From Alentia gelatinosa (Eukaryota > Annelida > Polychaeta > Phyllodocida > Polynoidae): a stretch of 64,000 nucleotides of DNA. This document shows, piece by piece, positions 1 to 11,873 of this stretch. Each line of letters begins with the position of its first letter. The stretch's first letter is position 1. The translations under genes and the position numbers were made by a program. Under the pieces are notes generated by a model that was not told the origin of the DNA, did not search any database, and saw nothing but the letters and a program-made list of their open reading frames with translations. The DNA is taken from assembly GCA_950022655.1 (NCBI GenBank), contig OX465579.1:76705193-76769192 (forward strand), read 5' to 3'.

Positions 1-189
1 TTGGAAAAAATCGGGACCTCTACGATTGGCGTTTTCATCGCAGCCTATCGTGAGCTGTCGTAGACGGAATCGCAGAAACCTGTCCCACCTACCACGATTT
101 TGCCAGACCTCACCCTACAATCGGAATGGTGTCGGGAAGGCCGTCGTAAGGCCAATCGGGACCAGAATCGTGGTAGGTGGGAGCAGGCT
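1..189 (+). mobile_element. MITE family A, right-end fragment
   Basis: This stretch matches the right end of the complete family-A element at 47739-48493, in the same orientation. Shared blocks include the ATCGGGACCTCTACGATT segment and a terminal segment reading ATCGTGGTAGGTGGGA. It ends in GGCT followed by TTA (190-192), the same junction as the complete copy. The left part lies outside the window. No coding capacity is visible. The three-base TTA duplication fits PIF/Harbinger-type insertion, which is inference. Confidence 0.7.
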
Positions 190-266
190 TTAATACATAT
201 GTATATTTTAGACACTAAAAGCTTTTTTCAAACTCAAACAAAGAAAGTGTTCATTTGAGACACTTA

Positions 267-545
267 GGCCCGGCGCCCACTGAGCTAAAAAGCATCTACG
301 ATAGGCCTTACGATGCACCTCCTGATAACAAATTGAAATCGCGTCGGAAAGTCTGCTAATATAGGGTCAGTTAATCACCTGCTTATGATTACTCTACGAA
401 GCACACCACCTGTCTACGATTTGTTCCCAATTAAGAAAAAACTATATCGTAGGGTGTCTACGACATTTAATCATGACTTTTAGTTTCTTATGCAAATATC
501 ACAAAAAGCTAAATCGAAAAAGGAGATACAGCGATAAATGAATAC
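267..545. mobile_element. Inverted-repeat element end, family E (approximate extent)
   Basis: Immediately after a TTA (264-266) the sequence begins GGCCCGGCGCCCACTGAGC, closely resembling the sequence after TTA at 29011-29013. Both open like other TTA-flanked MITE ends here. The interior has ACGATAGG and ATCGTAGG words like family A. No matching right end was found, so the right limit is a guess. Confidence 0.35.
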
Positions 546-552
546 CTACCAC

Positions 553-841
553 CAGGGGGCTGTTGAATAAAGGTCGTTCGTTTCTGGTGCTGTGCTGGAC
601 GATACGATAACACCAACGATAAACGACATCTTCGGCGATTATTTACATTTAGTGTTGTATGACAAAAGAGAAGATATTTTCTAAATGAACATATTTGTAT
701 ACAACACCTTGTAAGAGGTTTAGATTACTATTATTGTCAAAATATCTTCTGTTACAGCACATTATTTTATACAACACTTTGGCCCCAAAGAAAATTCTGG
801 GATACTTTTTTGTCGCTCGTAGTTTATTCAACGGCCCCCAG
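553..841. mobile_element. Short inverted-repeat element (MITE), about 289 bp
   Basis: The left end reads CCAGGGGGCTGTTGAATAAA and the right end, reverse-complemented, reads CTGGGGGCCGTTGAATAAA, giving about 20 bp of terminal inverted repeat. The interior is A+T-rich with no believable reading frame. No clear target duplication was seen, so the superfamily is not assigned. Confidence 0.6.
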
Positions 842-1011
842 TATCGCAAAGCAATGTGAAATGTTATACGATATATATCTACGTCAATCATTGTTCATGA
901 TTTACTCCAAAATGATGTGGGCCTACCTTATGCGCAGAAGTGAAAATATAGGCTGCTTTGAAATAGAAATTCATAGAAGGAAATATATATATATATATCT
1001 TTTTGTTGCAG

Positions 1012-1217
1012 GCGGACCTGAAGGCTCTCTTTTGGTGGCTGCCGTGCCTGAAGCGGTTACGGGATTCTCAGCAGGCGGACGTGCTCACATACACCATGTC
1101 TACACGGACCTCCTGGGCTGTACAGTCACGCACTGGTAGCCGTCACACCCGACTGGTTAAAGCCACTTCGAACACGGCGTCACTCCGCCCGAACACGGAG
1201 CCCACCCCCGTGTCCAG
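1012..1217 (+). CDS. Candidate internal coding exon of an unidentified host gene
   Basis: A pyrimidine-rich tract ending TTTTTGTTGCAG precedes position 1012, and CCAG/GTGAGA forms a strong donor after 1217. Between them is an open, noticeably G+C-richer 206 bp segment encoding 68 residues plus two bases. It starts ADLKALFWWLPCLKRL and then becomes rich in Ser, Thr and Arg, ending NTEPTPVS. The short hydrophobic/aromatic start followed by a basic, Ser/Thr-rich stretch could be a cytoplasmic tail after a membrane segment, but I do not recognise the protein. The exon ends in phase 2 (AG), exactly the phase needed to join 16653-16824. The upstream part of the gene would lie left of the window. 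Confidence 0.45.
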
Positions 1218-3375
1218 GTGAGAACTGCTACCTTCTGTAGAGTAGGGCTCCTCCCCATGCAAAAAAGAGGAACCCATTGTAAAGTTCTAGTCTGTACATC
1301 CCTAGCGTTATCAATCATATTGGTTTCTATGCAAAGAGTGGTGTTTCCTTTGTTGCCTTTTCTGAGCCAGAGATCAGTAAGAAATCAGTCAACACAAGGA
1401 CAACATAGGAGCTAAAAACCATAAAGGAGCTATGATAGGGGTTTCGCTAGACCCAAACCTACTCTAGACACATACCCTAGACCACTAACATCACCATGGT
1501 GGGAACGGAGATAAGCCTCAATCCCCATTACCCAACAGCGAATGTCCTTTAGCCAACGGCACCCCGCATGCCCTGACTCCCGTGAGAATCTTCACTGTGT
1601 TCCATCAAGCAGTACATCTATCCGAGCACGCTGCACTTCACATGTGCGATCACAGCATGTGCGTCAACCATGACTTGTAAACAGCTATAAAGTTCCATCG
1701 GACCTAGCCTGGAATTTAGTCCTATAACGTAAACACATCAGGCCCAATACTGTCCACCATTTTGTTTTACCTGGTGCCGTGACTATTGGTTGATTGGCAA
1801 CAACCCTACATGTTGTCAAGGATATTATATCGTGTGCGTGAGATCTTAGCGAGTCATTGGCAAAAGCTAATCCGTTGTATTTTGAATGATTGACAGGTTA
1901 TTTTGTATCCATCCGATCAAAAAGCTTCATTTTCTTTTATATCAATGTAGGATACACGTATAGGTAATGATAAGTGTAGAAACCGTGACATCATAGTTAC
2001 TGATATTGATCATAGTTCCTAAGCATAAAAGACGTCGATACTGATCCTGAACTTTCACCAACCCAATATTCAAATGCATGGGTGACACCAATATGATATA
2101 AAGATTCGTTGGCTCGACCCAGTCACACAATACCCCCTAATACTGCTTACCTTCCTGCATTTTTCTTTATATATTTTATTTTAATTGACGGCTGTTCTGC
2201 CTATTTCCATCAGACCGCAGTGGCATTTCAATCTTTTTTACATGATTAAAAAGACGTGTATATGATTCATTAATATTATGTACTAACTGCATGCATGATC
2301 CAGCGTAACACCCAGAAGGAAATAGTCCCATCATACAACGAAATGCGGGTAATTTAGCTAATAGATCGTGTAAGATTGATGCCGGCCGACCTCCAGGACC
2401 TAATGAATGTTCTCCTTGGGTGTGATGATAGCCGACATCTTTGAGATAATGAATCTTGTTATTGTGTGTATTCTTTATGGCTGTGTCGGCCTCAACTGCG
2501 CCATCGTACCGGCCCTGTCGTATCATAACCATGATAAATACAAGAGCAGAGACCTATCCAATATCTCTCTACTTAATCATCTCCAAGCTTCTGCAGAATG
2601 TGGAATTTATATATCATCATCCCTCTACATACTCATATGGTAAATAGTGCAGACGGGACTTTTTTTTCTGTTATTTTAGTTGTTGTTTGGGGTTAGTCTT
2701 TCGTTGTTGTTTTTTGTTTTTATTATTTGTAATTCTATCTCCTAAATACCGGGAAACGATCTGCCTCAAGCATATAATGGAAACGGCCGGAAGCAAAGGC
2801 AATTAGTTGGCAGAATGAGAATCATATTTATAGTGCCGCTTGCAATATAAACACAGCTCACAGCTGGCCTAGTTTAATGCTTCAGCGAGCTGGGGAATGA
2901 AATGCCACTGCTTTCGCACGCACCTGACAATTGCACTAACCAGTATGATGAATCATAATACATTTGTTTTTCGTGGTTCCAATTTGTAGCTATTACCGTG
3001 TCTATAACTCTTCCTTACATGTGGGTGAATGCTGGGATAAGGGGTGTATCCGCTTCCTCCGAATGAAGCCCTTCATTATCCATACTGAGAATCATTATCA
3101 GCCGCCTACCGTATCCCACAGGGGAGCAGTACGGTGTCAGATTACCCATCTAGGGTGTGCGGTATGGTTTCCCAGAGGGTTTTGTTGTGGACCATGATGA
3201 GTTTGGACAGACCTGAATAAGGCCTGCTTGCTCGTCAATAGAGGGCTGCTGTGAGTGTCGAGGGAGTTTATGACATGCAGTATTTCACTACCCTCCCAAA
3301 TGAATGGTGAGCTGTACACGATACCCATACTTGTATACATGCAAATGTACCATAAGAAACATAAACAGACTATGC
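1218..3375. other. Non-coding stretch, probable intron start
   Basis: A+T-rich sequence with no recognisable gene. A 118-codon open frame on the minus strand (2176-2532) resembles nothing I know and has no splice or codon-use support. If the flanking exons belong to one gene, this is the 5' part of a 15.4 kb intron (1218-16652). Confidence 0.4.
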
Positions 3376-3609
3376 TCAGAGCTGGAAGGGAATAGTCGAC
3401 GACGCACTTGAACCCTCTTCTCCAGAACCCGTTCCAGTACAAATCTGCCCGCCGGCTTGCCCGTCTCGCGATGTCGAAGTAGCTTCATATTCCGCATTTT
3501 TACTATAAAAATTGTTTGGCGTAACATCCAAACCTTCCTCAAGAATATCCATCCTCGAAGAATCATTATCAGCTTTCTTTGAAGGCGCCTTCTTCTTTGA
3601 ACGACCCAT
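3376..3609 (-). CDS. Unidentified small open frame with basic N-terminus
   Basis: This frame has a true ATG (3607-3609 on the minus strand) and encodes 77 residues beginning MGRSKKKAPSKKADNDSS, then a low-complexity Gly/Ser/Thr-rich tail. The lysine-rich start resembles the N-termini of some retroelement Gag or DNA-binding proteins, but no domain is visible. It lies downstream of the gag-like relic at 3913-5373 on the same strand, separated by a non-coding gap. It may be part of another decayed element or a chance frame. Confidence 0.2.
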   Translation of the reverse strand: MGRSKKKAPSKKADNDSSRMDILEEGLDVTPNNFYSKNAEYEATSTSRDGQAGGQICTGTGSGEEGSSASSTIPFQL

Positions 3610-3841
3610 GTTTTTAGGCCTTTAACCTCACTGAGATTAAAAACGTCTGCTCAGGTGAGCAGAAACGAGCGGAATGTTATTTGAAAGTGAAAAACGTCCC
3701 GAAGTCAACTCTGGTAACCGCGTCAGGTTACCGGGTAACCTAGAAAAATATATATGACGACAACAAACAAGTAGATACCGCAGTGAATAATACTGTAGCA
3801 TATATTGGTTGATAATTTATATTTATATAATCGGAGTCCGG

Positions 3842-3911
3842 GGGGGGGGGGGGTCCGACCAGAGTGAGACAGGTGTAACACGTGGTGAGACGGGAGGTGT
3901 AGGTGTAAACC
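3842..3911 (+). repeat. Inverted duplication of gag-coding sequence
   Basis: This roughly 70 bp segment, beginning in a run of 13 G, is the reverse complement of 5009-5076 inside the gag-like frame, with only a few differences. It sits exactly where the gag-like frame stops (3913), so the truncated end of the retroelement folds back on a copy of itself. This looks like a snap-back or template-switch product rather than a normal terminal repeat. Confidence 0.7.
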
Positions 3912-3912
3912 T

Positions 3913-5373
3913 TCAAAAGTCAACGATGGAGAAGCCATCTCTTACTCCCAGAAAAATATAATCTGCATTAATGTCGTAACATTTGGAATAACATTCATCG
4001 TAAAATTTACAAACATTCAATTGGTTCCTTCGACCTGCGATAAAGTGATTATTTTCACAACTCGATCCACACGGGCGAACAAAGGGTCCAGACGCATCTA
4101 CTCCACAGTCCCCTTTTTCCAATGAAAAAGCAGCATCAATAGATGAAAAACCATCAGGCAATTTTTCACCCGGTTCAGCCACACCATGACCCAAACCTAT
4201 CTCCTTGTCATGTAACTGAACATCTATATCCTGATCTGACAAAACTAATTGATCCCGAACGGCATCAGGAACAACCTCTGCGCAGGAAACATTCGGTAGT
4301 CCACACGAGAATAATTTCTCGCCCACCAGCGAATTAGAAGAGATACATACCGTACTACTCCTATCTTTATACACATCGAGATGACAATTTGGAAAAGAGC
4401 AACCCTTTGCTGTGTTAAATTTCCAGCAAATACCTTCATTTTTTCCTTCCTGTCTTTTTGGAGTTGATTTCTTATCACTTTTATCTTGGAATTCCTTCAG
4501 TTTCTTTGAAAGGTTAGCAAAAGCAAAAGTCGTTTCATGGTTTAGAAATTTCTCAGTGAGAAAAGAATCTCCATATCCAAAACCTTCCATACCCAAACTA
4601 TCCGCCTTTTCTCTCACGGCTAAGTCGTACTCTACAAGGGATTTCCCAGTATGAGTCAGTTTACGATCAATAAGGTAAGCGATATGGTCCGCTAAACCTT
4701 CTGTCTTTAGACCTTGAGACGATAAAGTCCTCAATAACCCCATGTTGGCACTGAGTATTTGATCAAAGGTAGGATTATCGCATCCTGGTGGTAAAAAAGG
4801 AACAAGGGAGAAAAACTTGGACTTACGCTTCATTTTGTCACCGCATGAATGAACTCCTGCACAACCTTGCATGTTACCTTGCATACTACCTTGCACGTGG
4901 GGAGGAAAAAACATTTTAGGAATGGGATAAGTAGGTCTTAAACGTGGCGCCTTCTGTAATCCATGAGGCAATGAACCCTGACCGACAACTTCATGGGTGA
5001 ATGCACTTGGTTTTACACCTACACCTCCCGTCTCACCACGTGTTACACCTGTCTCACTCTGGCCGGACCCCCCCCTGTGAACATTCTGCAACTCAAAACG
5101 TTTAAAACTGGCACATAAAGTCTGAATATCTGCCTTCAGTGAAGAAACTTCTTTCTTCAAACCTTCATGTTCAAATAAAATTGTACTAACCCAAGGGGGC
5201 TTCGGCCACGGGGATCCACCACCGCCTTCCACGAATCCTCCTCTCGCTCCCAATTCCTCGTCCTCGTGTATTACAGCCTGTTGTAGTTTTGCAAGTTTGC
5301 AAGTTGGACAGCCTTCCCTATGGGACCGGGCGTCGTAATCCAGACCGCAAGTTTCACACTTGCAAATGTTGGG
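3913..5373 (-). pseudogene. Truncated gag-like (plus start of RT) ORF of a DIRS/Ngaro-type retroelement
   Basis: The frame is open on the minus strand from after a TGA (5374-5376) to 3913. No ATG lies at its start, so the N-terminus is missing or altered. Near the start is a zinc-ribbon-like CETCG...CPTC pair. A coiled-coil-like segment follows (LKKEVSSLKADIQTLCASFK), then a helical Gag-like region around FDQILSANMGLLRTL, then a CWKFNTAKGCSFPNCH cysteine/histidine motif of the kind seen in DIRS-type Gag. The last 60 residues (DINADYIFLGVRDGFSIVD) resemble the entry into a DIRS-type reverse transcriptase, and the frame is cut there, next to the inverted duplication at 3842-3911. The family call is from motif memory. 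Confidence 0.6.
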
Positions 5374-5376
5374 TCA

Positions 5377-6049
5377 AAAGACTCCAACAAGAACGGACAA
5401 AAGTCAAACAAAGTCAACCAAAGTCAACCCGGTCTAACAAAAAATTCTGAAGCGTGGAGGGTAGGCGGTGACGGATCCCCGTTGAGTGAGGTCGATCCCT
5501 GGTCCTGCCCGTCCTTTTATGGTCTGGTATCAATGCCCTCTGGTGTCAGGTCCCGGAGTTGCTGGTCCCTGGTCCATGAGCGTTGGGGTCCCCTGGTGAG
5601 ATTTTACTGGACTACTATTTTATATGTCCATAAAGCCTAGACTTTATGATCCACATATATATATACACATATATATATTAACATGGTCATGTTGATTTGC
5701 GAGTAAAATACGGGAAAAGAATTCGAAAACGGGTAGAGTGAGCCGCACCTACATTGGATGCACCTCTACATGGACTCACCTTTAAAGATCGGCAACATGA
5801 TTCCATTCCAAGTTACTGTAAGATATGTTGTCGCTGTTGATTATATTTTGGACAGCAGGTGCTCAACCTGATGAGTTGATCTCCTAGTAACGAGTTGCCC
5901 ACATAGTGAAATAACCTGGGATCGGAGAGTGGCAGTTAAAGTCGACCTAGTTCTTCTTTGCCGCCTCAACCACCACAAAGATTTTCGAAATATTAAAGCA
6001 GATTAATCATTAACCAAAGAAGGGTACAAATACGACCACTAACTGTTTT
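5377..6049. other. Non-coding stretch
   Basis: Nothing gene-like is visible. It contains short TA-rich runs near 5655-5680 and CAAGTTTGCAAGTT-like words around 5290-5400 that may belong to the retroelement leader. Confidence 0.4.
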
Positions 6050-8650
6050 ATAGCTGAACCAAATCATTCCTGCCTGTGTATGACTAATTATAATCTGTAT
6101 AAGTTGTCAATATATTCATCTGAAAAAGCTTTTGTATAGACTTACTACCACGTAGCACCGGTCTCGGATTCGCCAGAGATGTCTATGGACACGAACTGTA
6201 ATAGTTTTTATATATTACATAGTTAATAATCTTTATCAACCTGAACTAAAGTAATCCTGAACGATCTATAGATTATGAGTGTTCTTAACCAGGAGTGGTT
6301 AAATTGAATATAAGGAGATTAGCCCCTACATCCAACCTCGTCGAGTGCCAGAAACTGTACAACATATACGTTGTTGAGTATTTCAACCTGAAACAAACCA
6401 TTTCTGCCTGTGTTAAAGCCTATATTAAGCAATTACTCATTGAGACTGTTCTAAAAAAATATAAAGCTTACCCCTCACACAGTGAGAGAGCAGGCATTGA
6501 GGGTACCTGTCACCTATCACGGGTGGGGGTCCTCACGCCGCACCACGACCAGGCAGGGGGAATATGTACCCAACACACAGGGAGGGCTAGTGTATGGGGG
6601 GGACCACTGATCACCTCAGGTGGGGCATGGACAACTAATACATTATACATAACATGGATTCACAGTGAGTGTAGCTTTTATATCTTGTATGAAGAGCAAG
6701 TTTACAAAGAGACACACATACTAGACATAGATACACAGAGATACAGAGGTGCAGACAGAGATACAGGTATATACAGAGAAACGCAGACAGACATTTAGAC
6801 ACTCTCACAGTCACACACTGGTAAACACTCTCAGGTACACACAGATACATATATTGACACAAAGAGATACACCTGTAGACAGATAAAGACATGCAGATAC
6901 ACATATAGATACACAGATATACATAGATATAGTGCATATATTGTATTAGTTTGTTAAATGTTTTCATTTCGTTGGGGTCTAGATCTACACTCTGTGGTTG
7001 GAAAAGAAGGTGTCTAGCTAAGCCACATATTCCAGAAACATATATTGTATTAGTTACCATGTTTTCTTGTTGTGGTCAGTATACTGCTGTTATTGTTTCC
7101 CATAGCCAGTTATCACACAGCCTTTTGTGTCGGCAGATAGAAGTCTCTACACTCTCCTACGTGTCAGGCTTGAATGGATCACCTGCAGAGGCTCTGGTCT
7201 TATATATGCCTGTGTAAAGGTACCAAGAGGGTCGTCCCATTTTGAGACAGGGCAGACTGCTTCATACTAGGCAGTATAGTACTCGTAAGTGACTGTGTTG
7301 CAAAGGTCGCCAGTCGGCAGACAACCCATATTCCTCACAGCTGAGAATTAAACCTGCTTGCCCCACTCTGCGCATGCTGTAGGCGGGGCATGCTGTAGGA
7401 TTACTTAACAAAGCTTAATTGGTTTATATAAGTTTTATATCATAGCTATCACGTTAACTTCAGAAGGTTGTTCCAGCCTGTATAAATATAGAGGGAAACT
7501 CTCGCTGCCCCCATCCCCAACCCCCCAACTATTTTACGCCCAAATTAGTCAGAACGTCAATGCAAACTCCCTACAATTTCGAAATTTCTCGTACTATCGA
7601 TATATTGAACCTTGTTAAATATCAAAGTGCCTGTGACGTTTGCTACTTGTACTTTTCGATCTCAAAGTATATCTTTTCAAGTCAACCTTCAGACCTGAAA
7701 TGTGTAGTATTCCTTAACCAGCCAGTAAGTATATGATCATTTAGCTTGGTGAGTATTTCGACCTGAAACAAATCATGTCTGCCAGTGTAAGCCTCATAAT
7801 AATACCTATATGCTGTCAATTTATCCATCTGAAAAAAAAAAACCTGTGTAATATCTAATATCTAATATCACTTAGTTCCAGTCTCTGAAACACCACAGAA
7901 GTGCATGGACATGAACGATATTTGTTTTTTCTAGCTATTCTACTATATCTGTCTGCAACAAAGTAATTCAGGATGATTTATAGACTATCACGTTTATTCA
8001 CATATGTACCTTGTGAATATATATCGACGAGAAGTGGTTGAATTGAATATTCTATGAGACGTTAGCATTATAATTCCTACATCCATGTCAAGTGCCAGGC
8101 AGACACGGAAACATTCATACTGTGCAACATATAGCTTGAAACAAATCATTCATGCCTGTGTTTCTAAATATCTATCACGCTTGACCAGTCTCTGAATCAC
8201 CACAGACGTGCATGGACACGATCTATAATTCTCTTTTGTACCTAATCTACTATATCAGTCTGCAACAATGTAATGCTGGGTGATCTACAGACTATCACAG
8301 TTATTTACATGTACGTGATGAGGAGAAGTGGTTGAATTGAATATATTAGATCAGATGATAGCTTTCCACGTCCAACCATGTCGAGTGCTATACACTGACC
8401 AACATATATATACCCTGTAGAGTATTCTAACCTGAATGCCTCATGCCTGCCTGTGTAATTCAATATCTATCACGTTGTATCAGACTCAGATTAACCACAG
8501 AAGTGTAAAAATGGATCATATATCTTGATCAACCTGAAATAAAACATTCCTTCCTGTATAATAGGCTTTATAATTTTTTTAAATACGATGAACTGATGCA
8601 TCTACAAAATGTCTGAATAATCGAACTGAAACCAACTCAATACATTGTTA
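6050..8650 (+). repeat. Tandem repeat of about 300-420 bp, three to four diverged units
   Basis: Units near 6050-6460, 7740-8160, 8140-8450 and part of 8445-8650 share ordered blocks. These are an AACCTGAAACAAATCATT-like word, a CTGCCTGTGT word, a block around GTGCATGGACACGA, a block around TGATCTACAGACTATCAC, and GTGGTTGAATTGAATAT. The first and second units are separated by an unrelated insertion (6467-7410). No coding capacity is visible. Confidence 0.7.
6467..7410 (+). repeat. Dispersed repeat, second copy at 49305-49931
   Basis: Matching blocks occur in the same order in both places. They are CCCTCACACAGTGAGAGAGC, a stretch of ATACACAGATAC-like simple repeats, a CTTGTTGTGGTCA block, and a final GGCGGGGC...TTAATTG...TTTATA block. 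This copy is longer because its simple-repeat part (about 6700-6940) is expanded. It interrupts the tandem array of 6050-8650, so it is probably the younger sequence. The element type is unknown. Confidence 0.65.
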
Positions 8651-9594
8651 AAAGATGTTTTGTAATCTTAATTTACCACTTAGTAGTTATGATTTTTTCA
8701 TTCCATCGGAATTTACGAGAAACTCCTCAGTAAGAGAAAACACCTACCGCACATGATGAAATCATCGCATTTGCTCTGCGAGCTTGTGCAATACTTTAAT
8801 GGAAAGTAACACGTTACGATAAGCTGTCCCAATTAGGTTAACTAGTTTCCCTAAAATACTAACTACTTTTGCAGATGATATAATCTGTTTGTTAGGGATC
8901 AACAATCTCTTAACAGTCTCCTTCAACTTCTCACACTTTTAGAAGTCTTTTCCGGTCTAAGGCTTGATGAGAATAGATAAATAAAGTGGAATATTATTGA
9001 ATGCCTTAAGATATTGCTACCCCGTCTATATTGCTACTCTCCAATCTGCTGGCCTGGAAAACCTAAAGTGGATGTTCAGTATTCAGTATCTGAGCTACAC
9101 ATCACTCCGACACCCATGAACCTATTTCAGGGTCCATCTCACCCTAACTGTCGTTATTTCAAAAAAGGGGTATTTATTCCAATCAATGTTCCATAAAGGT
9201 GTCCCCTTGGAAAAGAGCCCTTACATTAGGGCTAATAGACAGTATGCTTGATGCTACATTTTTGGCATATTAGCAATGACATGACCTGATATTGGATAGT
9301 AGAGTGTACTGTACATTATGGTTTCGGCCAAGTCGGTTTAGCCGAGAAAAACCGAGAGACCCTATATAAGGCCAAACAAAAATCAATACAGGTAGGATTG
9401 AGTAGGAGTTGAGTCATATATCAAATATTAACTTATTACTCAGGACTTTCGTGTAGTTCAGAATGAAAGAACATAAATTATAGTCGTTGCGTCACTGTAT
9501 ACCTAACGGCGTTCCAAGATCTACTGACTTCAAACAGAGTAACCGATTGGCCCGACTCCTTGGTGTAAAGGCACATCACAAATGTTATGTCTCA
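8651..9594. other. Non-coding stretch
   Basis: A+T-rich sequence in which I see no gene or repeat with a partner in the window. Confidence 0.4.
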
Positions 9595-10528
9595 CCCGGC
9601 GTTTACACTAGACGATTATAGGCGGCGATTCTCGAACCTGACGACTTTCAGCAGTAAAAAGCTAGAAATCGTCTAATGTAAACGCCAAGAGCGTGGCGAC
9701 TGCAGATCGTCTGATTACGTCTGATTACACAATAAAGCACCACCTCACGACTATTAGATATGCTCTGACCCTGGGCGACTATTTAAGGCCAGTTTGAAAT
9801 AGTCGTCTACATTGGCGGCGATTCTGTGAAAACAGAGTCGTAGAGGCCCTGCACTTTGGACACAAAACGTGTGTTTTGCATGGAGGGTAGGGGTGAGGGG
9901 TGGGTGGGGGTGGGGGGCTTAGAGAGGGGTGAGTGGGGGTGGGGGATAGGTGGAGGTGGGGTGGGAGGGGGATTTATAAGTGCAATTTTCCAGGTGCTTT
10001 TGTGTTGGGGGAAGGAGGGATTTTTTTGTATTATTTGAGCAGGGATTTATATTGGCAGCAGGGGCAATGGTTTTTTATCTTATCTCCAGGGGGCATATAT
10101 ATATATATATATATCATGAGATAGTGCTATTTTTTCTAATATATATTTTTTTGGGGGGAGAGGGTTGTAAAAAATAGGGGGTAGGGTGCAATTTTATTCA
10201 AGTGCCTCTGTGGGGGAGGGGGTTGTATATTCATGGGAGCAGGGGACTTATTTTGGCAAATCTGGGGGAGGGGGGCTAATTTTACCTATTTTTTCTAAGT
10301 GTAGATTCAAACAGAAATGAGGGGAGGGGTAGGGCATTGGCAATTTTTTCAGGTGCTTCTGTGTAGAGGGGGGTGATTTTAAGTATTATTATGGTGGAGG
10401 TACACACCGTTTTAAAGTGTAGGCCTACATATAAACACACAATTATTATGACTATTGGCTGACTATTATGACTATTGGCTGACGATCTGCAGTCGCCACG
10501 TATTTAGTCGTCTAGTGTAAACGCCGGG
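9595..10528. mobile_element. Inverted-repeat element F with G-rich interior, 934 bp
   Basis: The left end CCCGGCGTTTACACTAGACG and the right end, reverse-complemented, agree over about 20 bp. Internal copies of related words (GTCTAATGTAAACGCC at about 9671-9687, GTCGTCTACATTGGCGGCG at about 9799-9817) give a nested, palindrome-like left half. The centre is strongly purine-biased (9866-10400). No transposase frame is present, so it is non-autonomous. No target duplication was recognised. Confidence 0.65.
9866..10400 (+). repeat. G-rich, quadruplex-prone low-complexity tract
   Basis: The plus strand is full of runs of three to nine G, most densely at 9880-9975 and again at 10150-10370. Many closely spaced G-runs could form G-quadruplexes, which is inference from composition. 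The short open frames here are simple-sequence artefacts. Confidence 0.6.
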
Positions 10529-11404
10529 ATAGTCTTTTTTTTTTTCTTGTCTTTTTTCTTCTTTTTTTTCCCTTTTATATTTGTATTCGGGTAAACTCAA
10601 TATACCCGTCACCAGCCGTATGCCAGTGAAGTACATTTCAGCTTATATATGTAACATATGATACCCTGCCATTTTCTAGTATCTTAGGCATTTTTAGTGA
10701 ACAAGGATCACTGAAAGTTATAAATGAGGACCATTTCTCATTACCCTTAATCCAGACCTTACCAGTGGGTTTCGGTAAAAAGGAATTCATCAATAAATAT
10801 CACAGAGGTAAAATGTTTATAAATAGAAATACGCTTAATGCGGAGAAAGGCCAAGACTCGGCCACTCAATACATGACGGTTCAATTTCATTCCCAACGGT
10901 AGAGCCTGATGCAAAGCAACCTTTCCATATGCGACTTACAATATAACCTGCTCCAAGGATCCTTTTGCATATACTACTTACATGTGACATACTGCCTTGT
11001 AGATATTATAACCTTCCACCAATCATCTCTCGAGAGGGATCTGCTTTCAGTCCGGTCCATGTGTGCACTCTATCTGATTATATGGCGTCCTGGGCGTAAT
11101 CTGGCAAAATTCGCTTGTGGTAAATGATTGGCGTTGGCCAGCTCAGATAATGTCATTGAATTCTGGGGTCTGCTCAATTTTTACCCTTCAACTGCAGCAT
11201 GATCTATTTTAAAGGGTCTTAATTATATTCAATGTTATACATTGTTCTTCCAAACAATGTTGCTCGAAATGCGAAACCGGACATATATACAGATCGAATC
11301 ACTACATTGTTACTTCTTAGCAACATTACAAAGATTCCATGTACATATATAATGGTGATAATCATGTATGATATATTTCCAGGCATTCCACTAGCTATGG
11401 TATC
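10529..11404. other. Non-coding stretch
   Basis: It begins with a poly-T/C-rich tract (10536-10575) and is otherwise ordinary A+T-rich sequence with no recognisable gene. Confidence 0.4.
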
Positions 11405-11612
11405 ATAAAGGTGGATACCCACTGCTTCCGACACACTCCGACAAGGCTTACGACACACTACGACAAAAAAAATCCCTGTCGGAAGGGCTCTGTCGGAGTG
11501 TGTCGGAGTGTGTCGTAAAACCTTGTCGGAGTGTGTCGTAACAGTTTGGCGGGAAAATAAAGGTTGCCACGGTACCGACACACTCCGACACAAACAGCTC
11601 AGTCGGGGGGCT
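11405..11612. mobile_element. MITE family C, copy 1
   Basis: The segment opens AAAGGTGGATACCCACTG and is packed with CGACA and TGTCG words, mostly as CCGACACACT and its complement. A partner at 13669-13920 ends in the complementary terminal sequence CAGTGGACACCCACCTT. Neither copy shows both ends cleanly, so limits are approximate. It is non-coding and clearly related in style to families A and B. Confidence 0.5.
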
Positions 11613-11750
11613 TCATTTATATAGGAAATATACTGTAAAATAAGATTTTTTTAAATATTCTCAAAGAAAACTTATTAAACTGGTGTATTTTATCAACTCT
11701 ATTAAAAATCTAAACGAATATCAATTACCATGTCATCTCAAACCTCATAC

Positions 11751-11873
11751 TGGGCCATCCATAAAGTATGTATGCAAATGTTCCTGGAAAATTGACCCCC
11801 CCCCCCGACCCCCTGTTGCACAGCATACGCTTCTCATGGACCCCCCTTTTTTGCGTATGTACATATTGCCCCT
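11751..11873. mobile_element. Short poly-C-containing inverted-repeat element H, copy 1
   Basis: The left end GGGCCATCCATAAAGTATG and the right end GCGTATGTACATATTGCCCC are imperfect inverted repeats. The interior has two C-runs (ACCCCCCCCCCCGACCCCC and GACCCCCC). The right end runs directly into the minisatellite, whose unit (CATACTGCCCCTCCAC) closely resembles this terminus. A related sequence lies at 47445-47625. Confidence 0.45.

Noticed and set aside
2176..2532. 118-codon open frame on the minus strand
   Set aside because: No domain, no partner frame nearby, and composition like the surrounding non-coding DNA.
6635..7060. 141-codon open frame rich in Tyr, Cys, Leu and Ile (minus strand)
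   Set aside because: It is a translation of ATACACAGATAC-type simple repeats, not a membrane protein.
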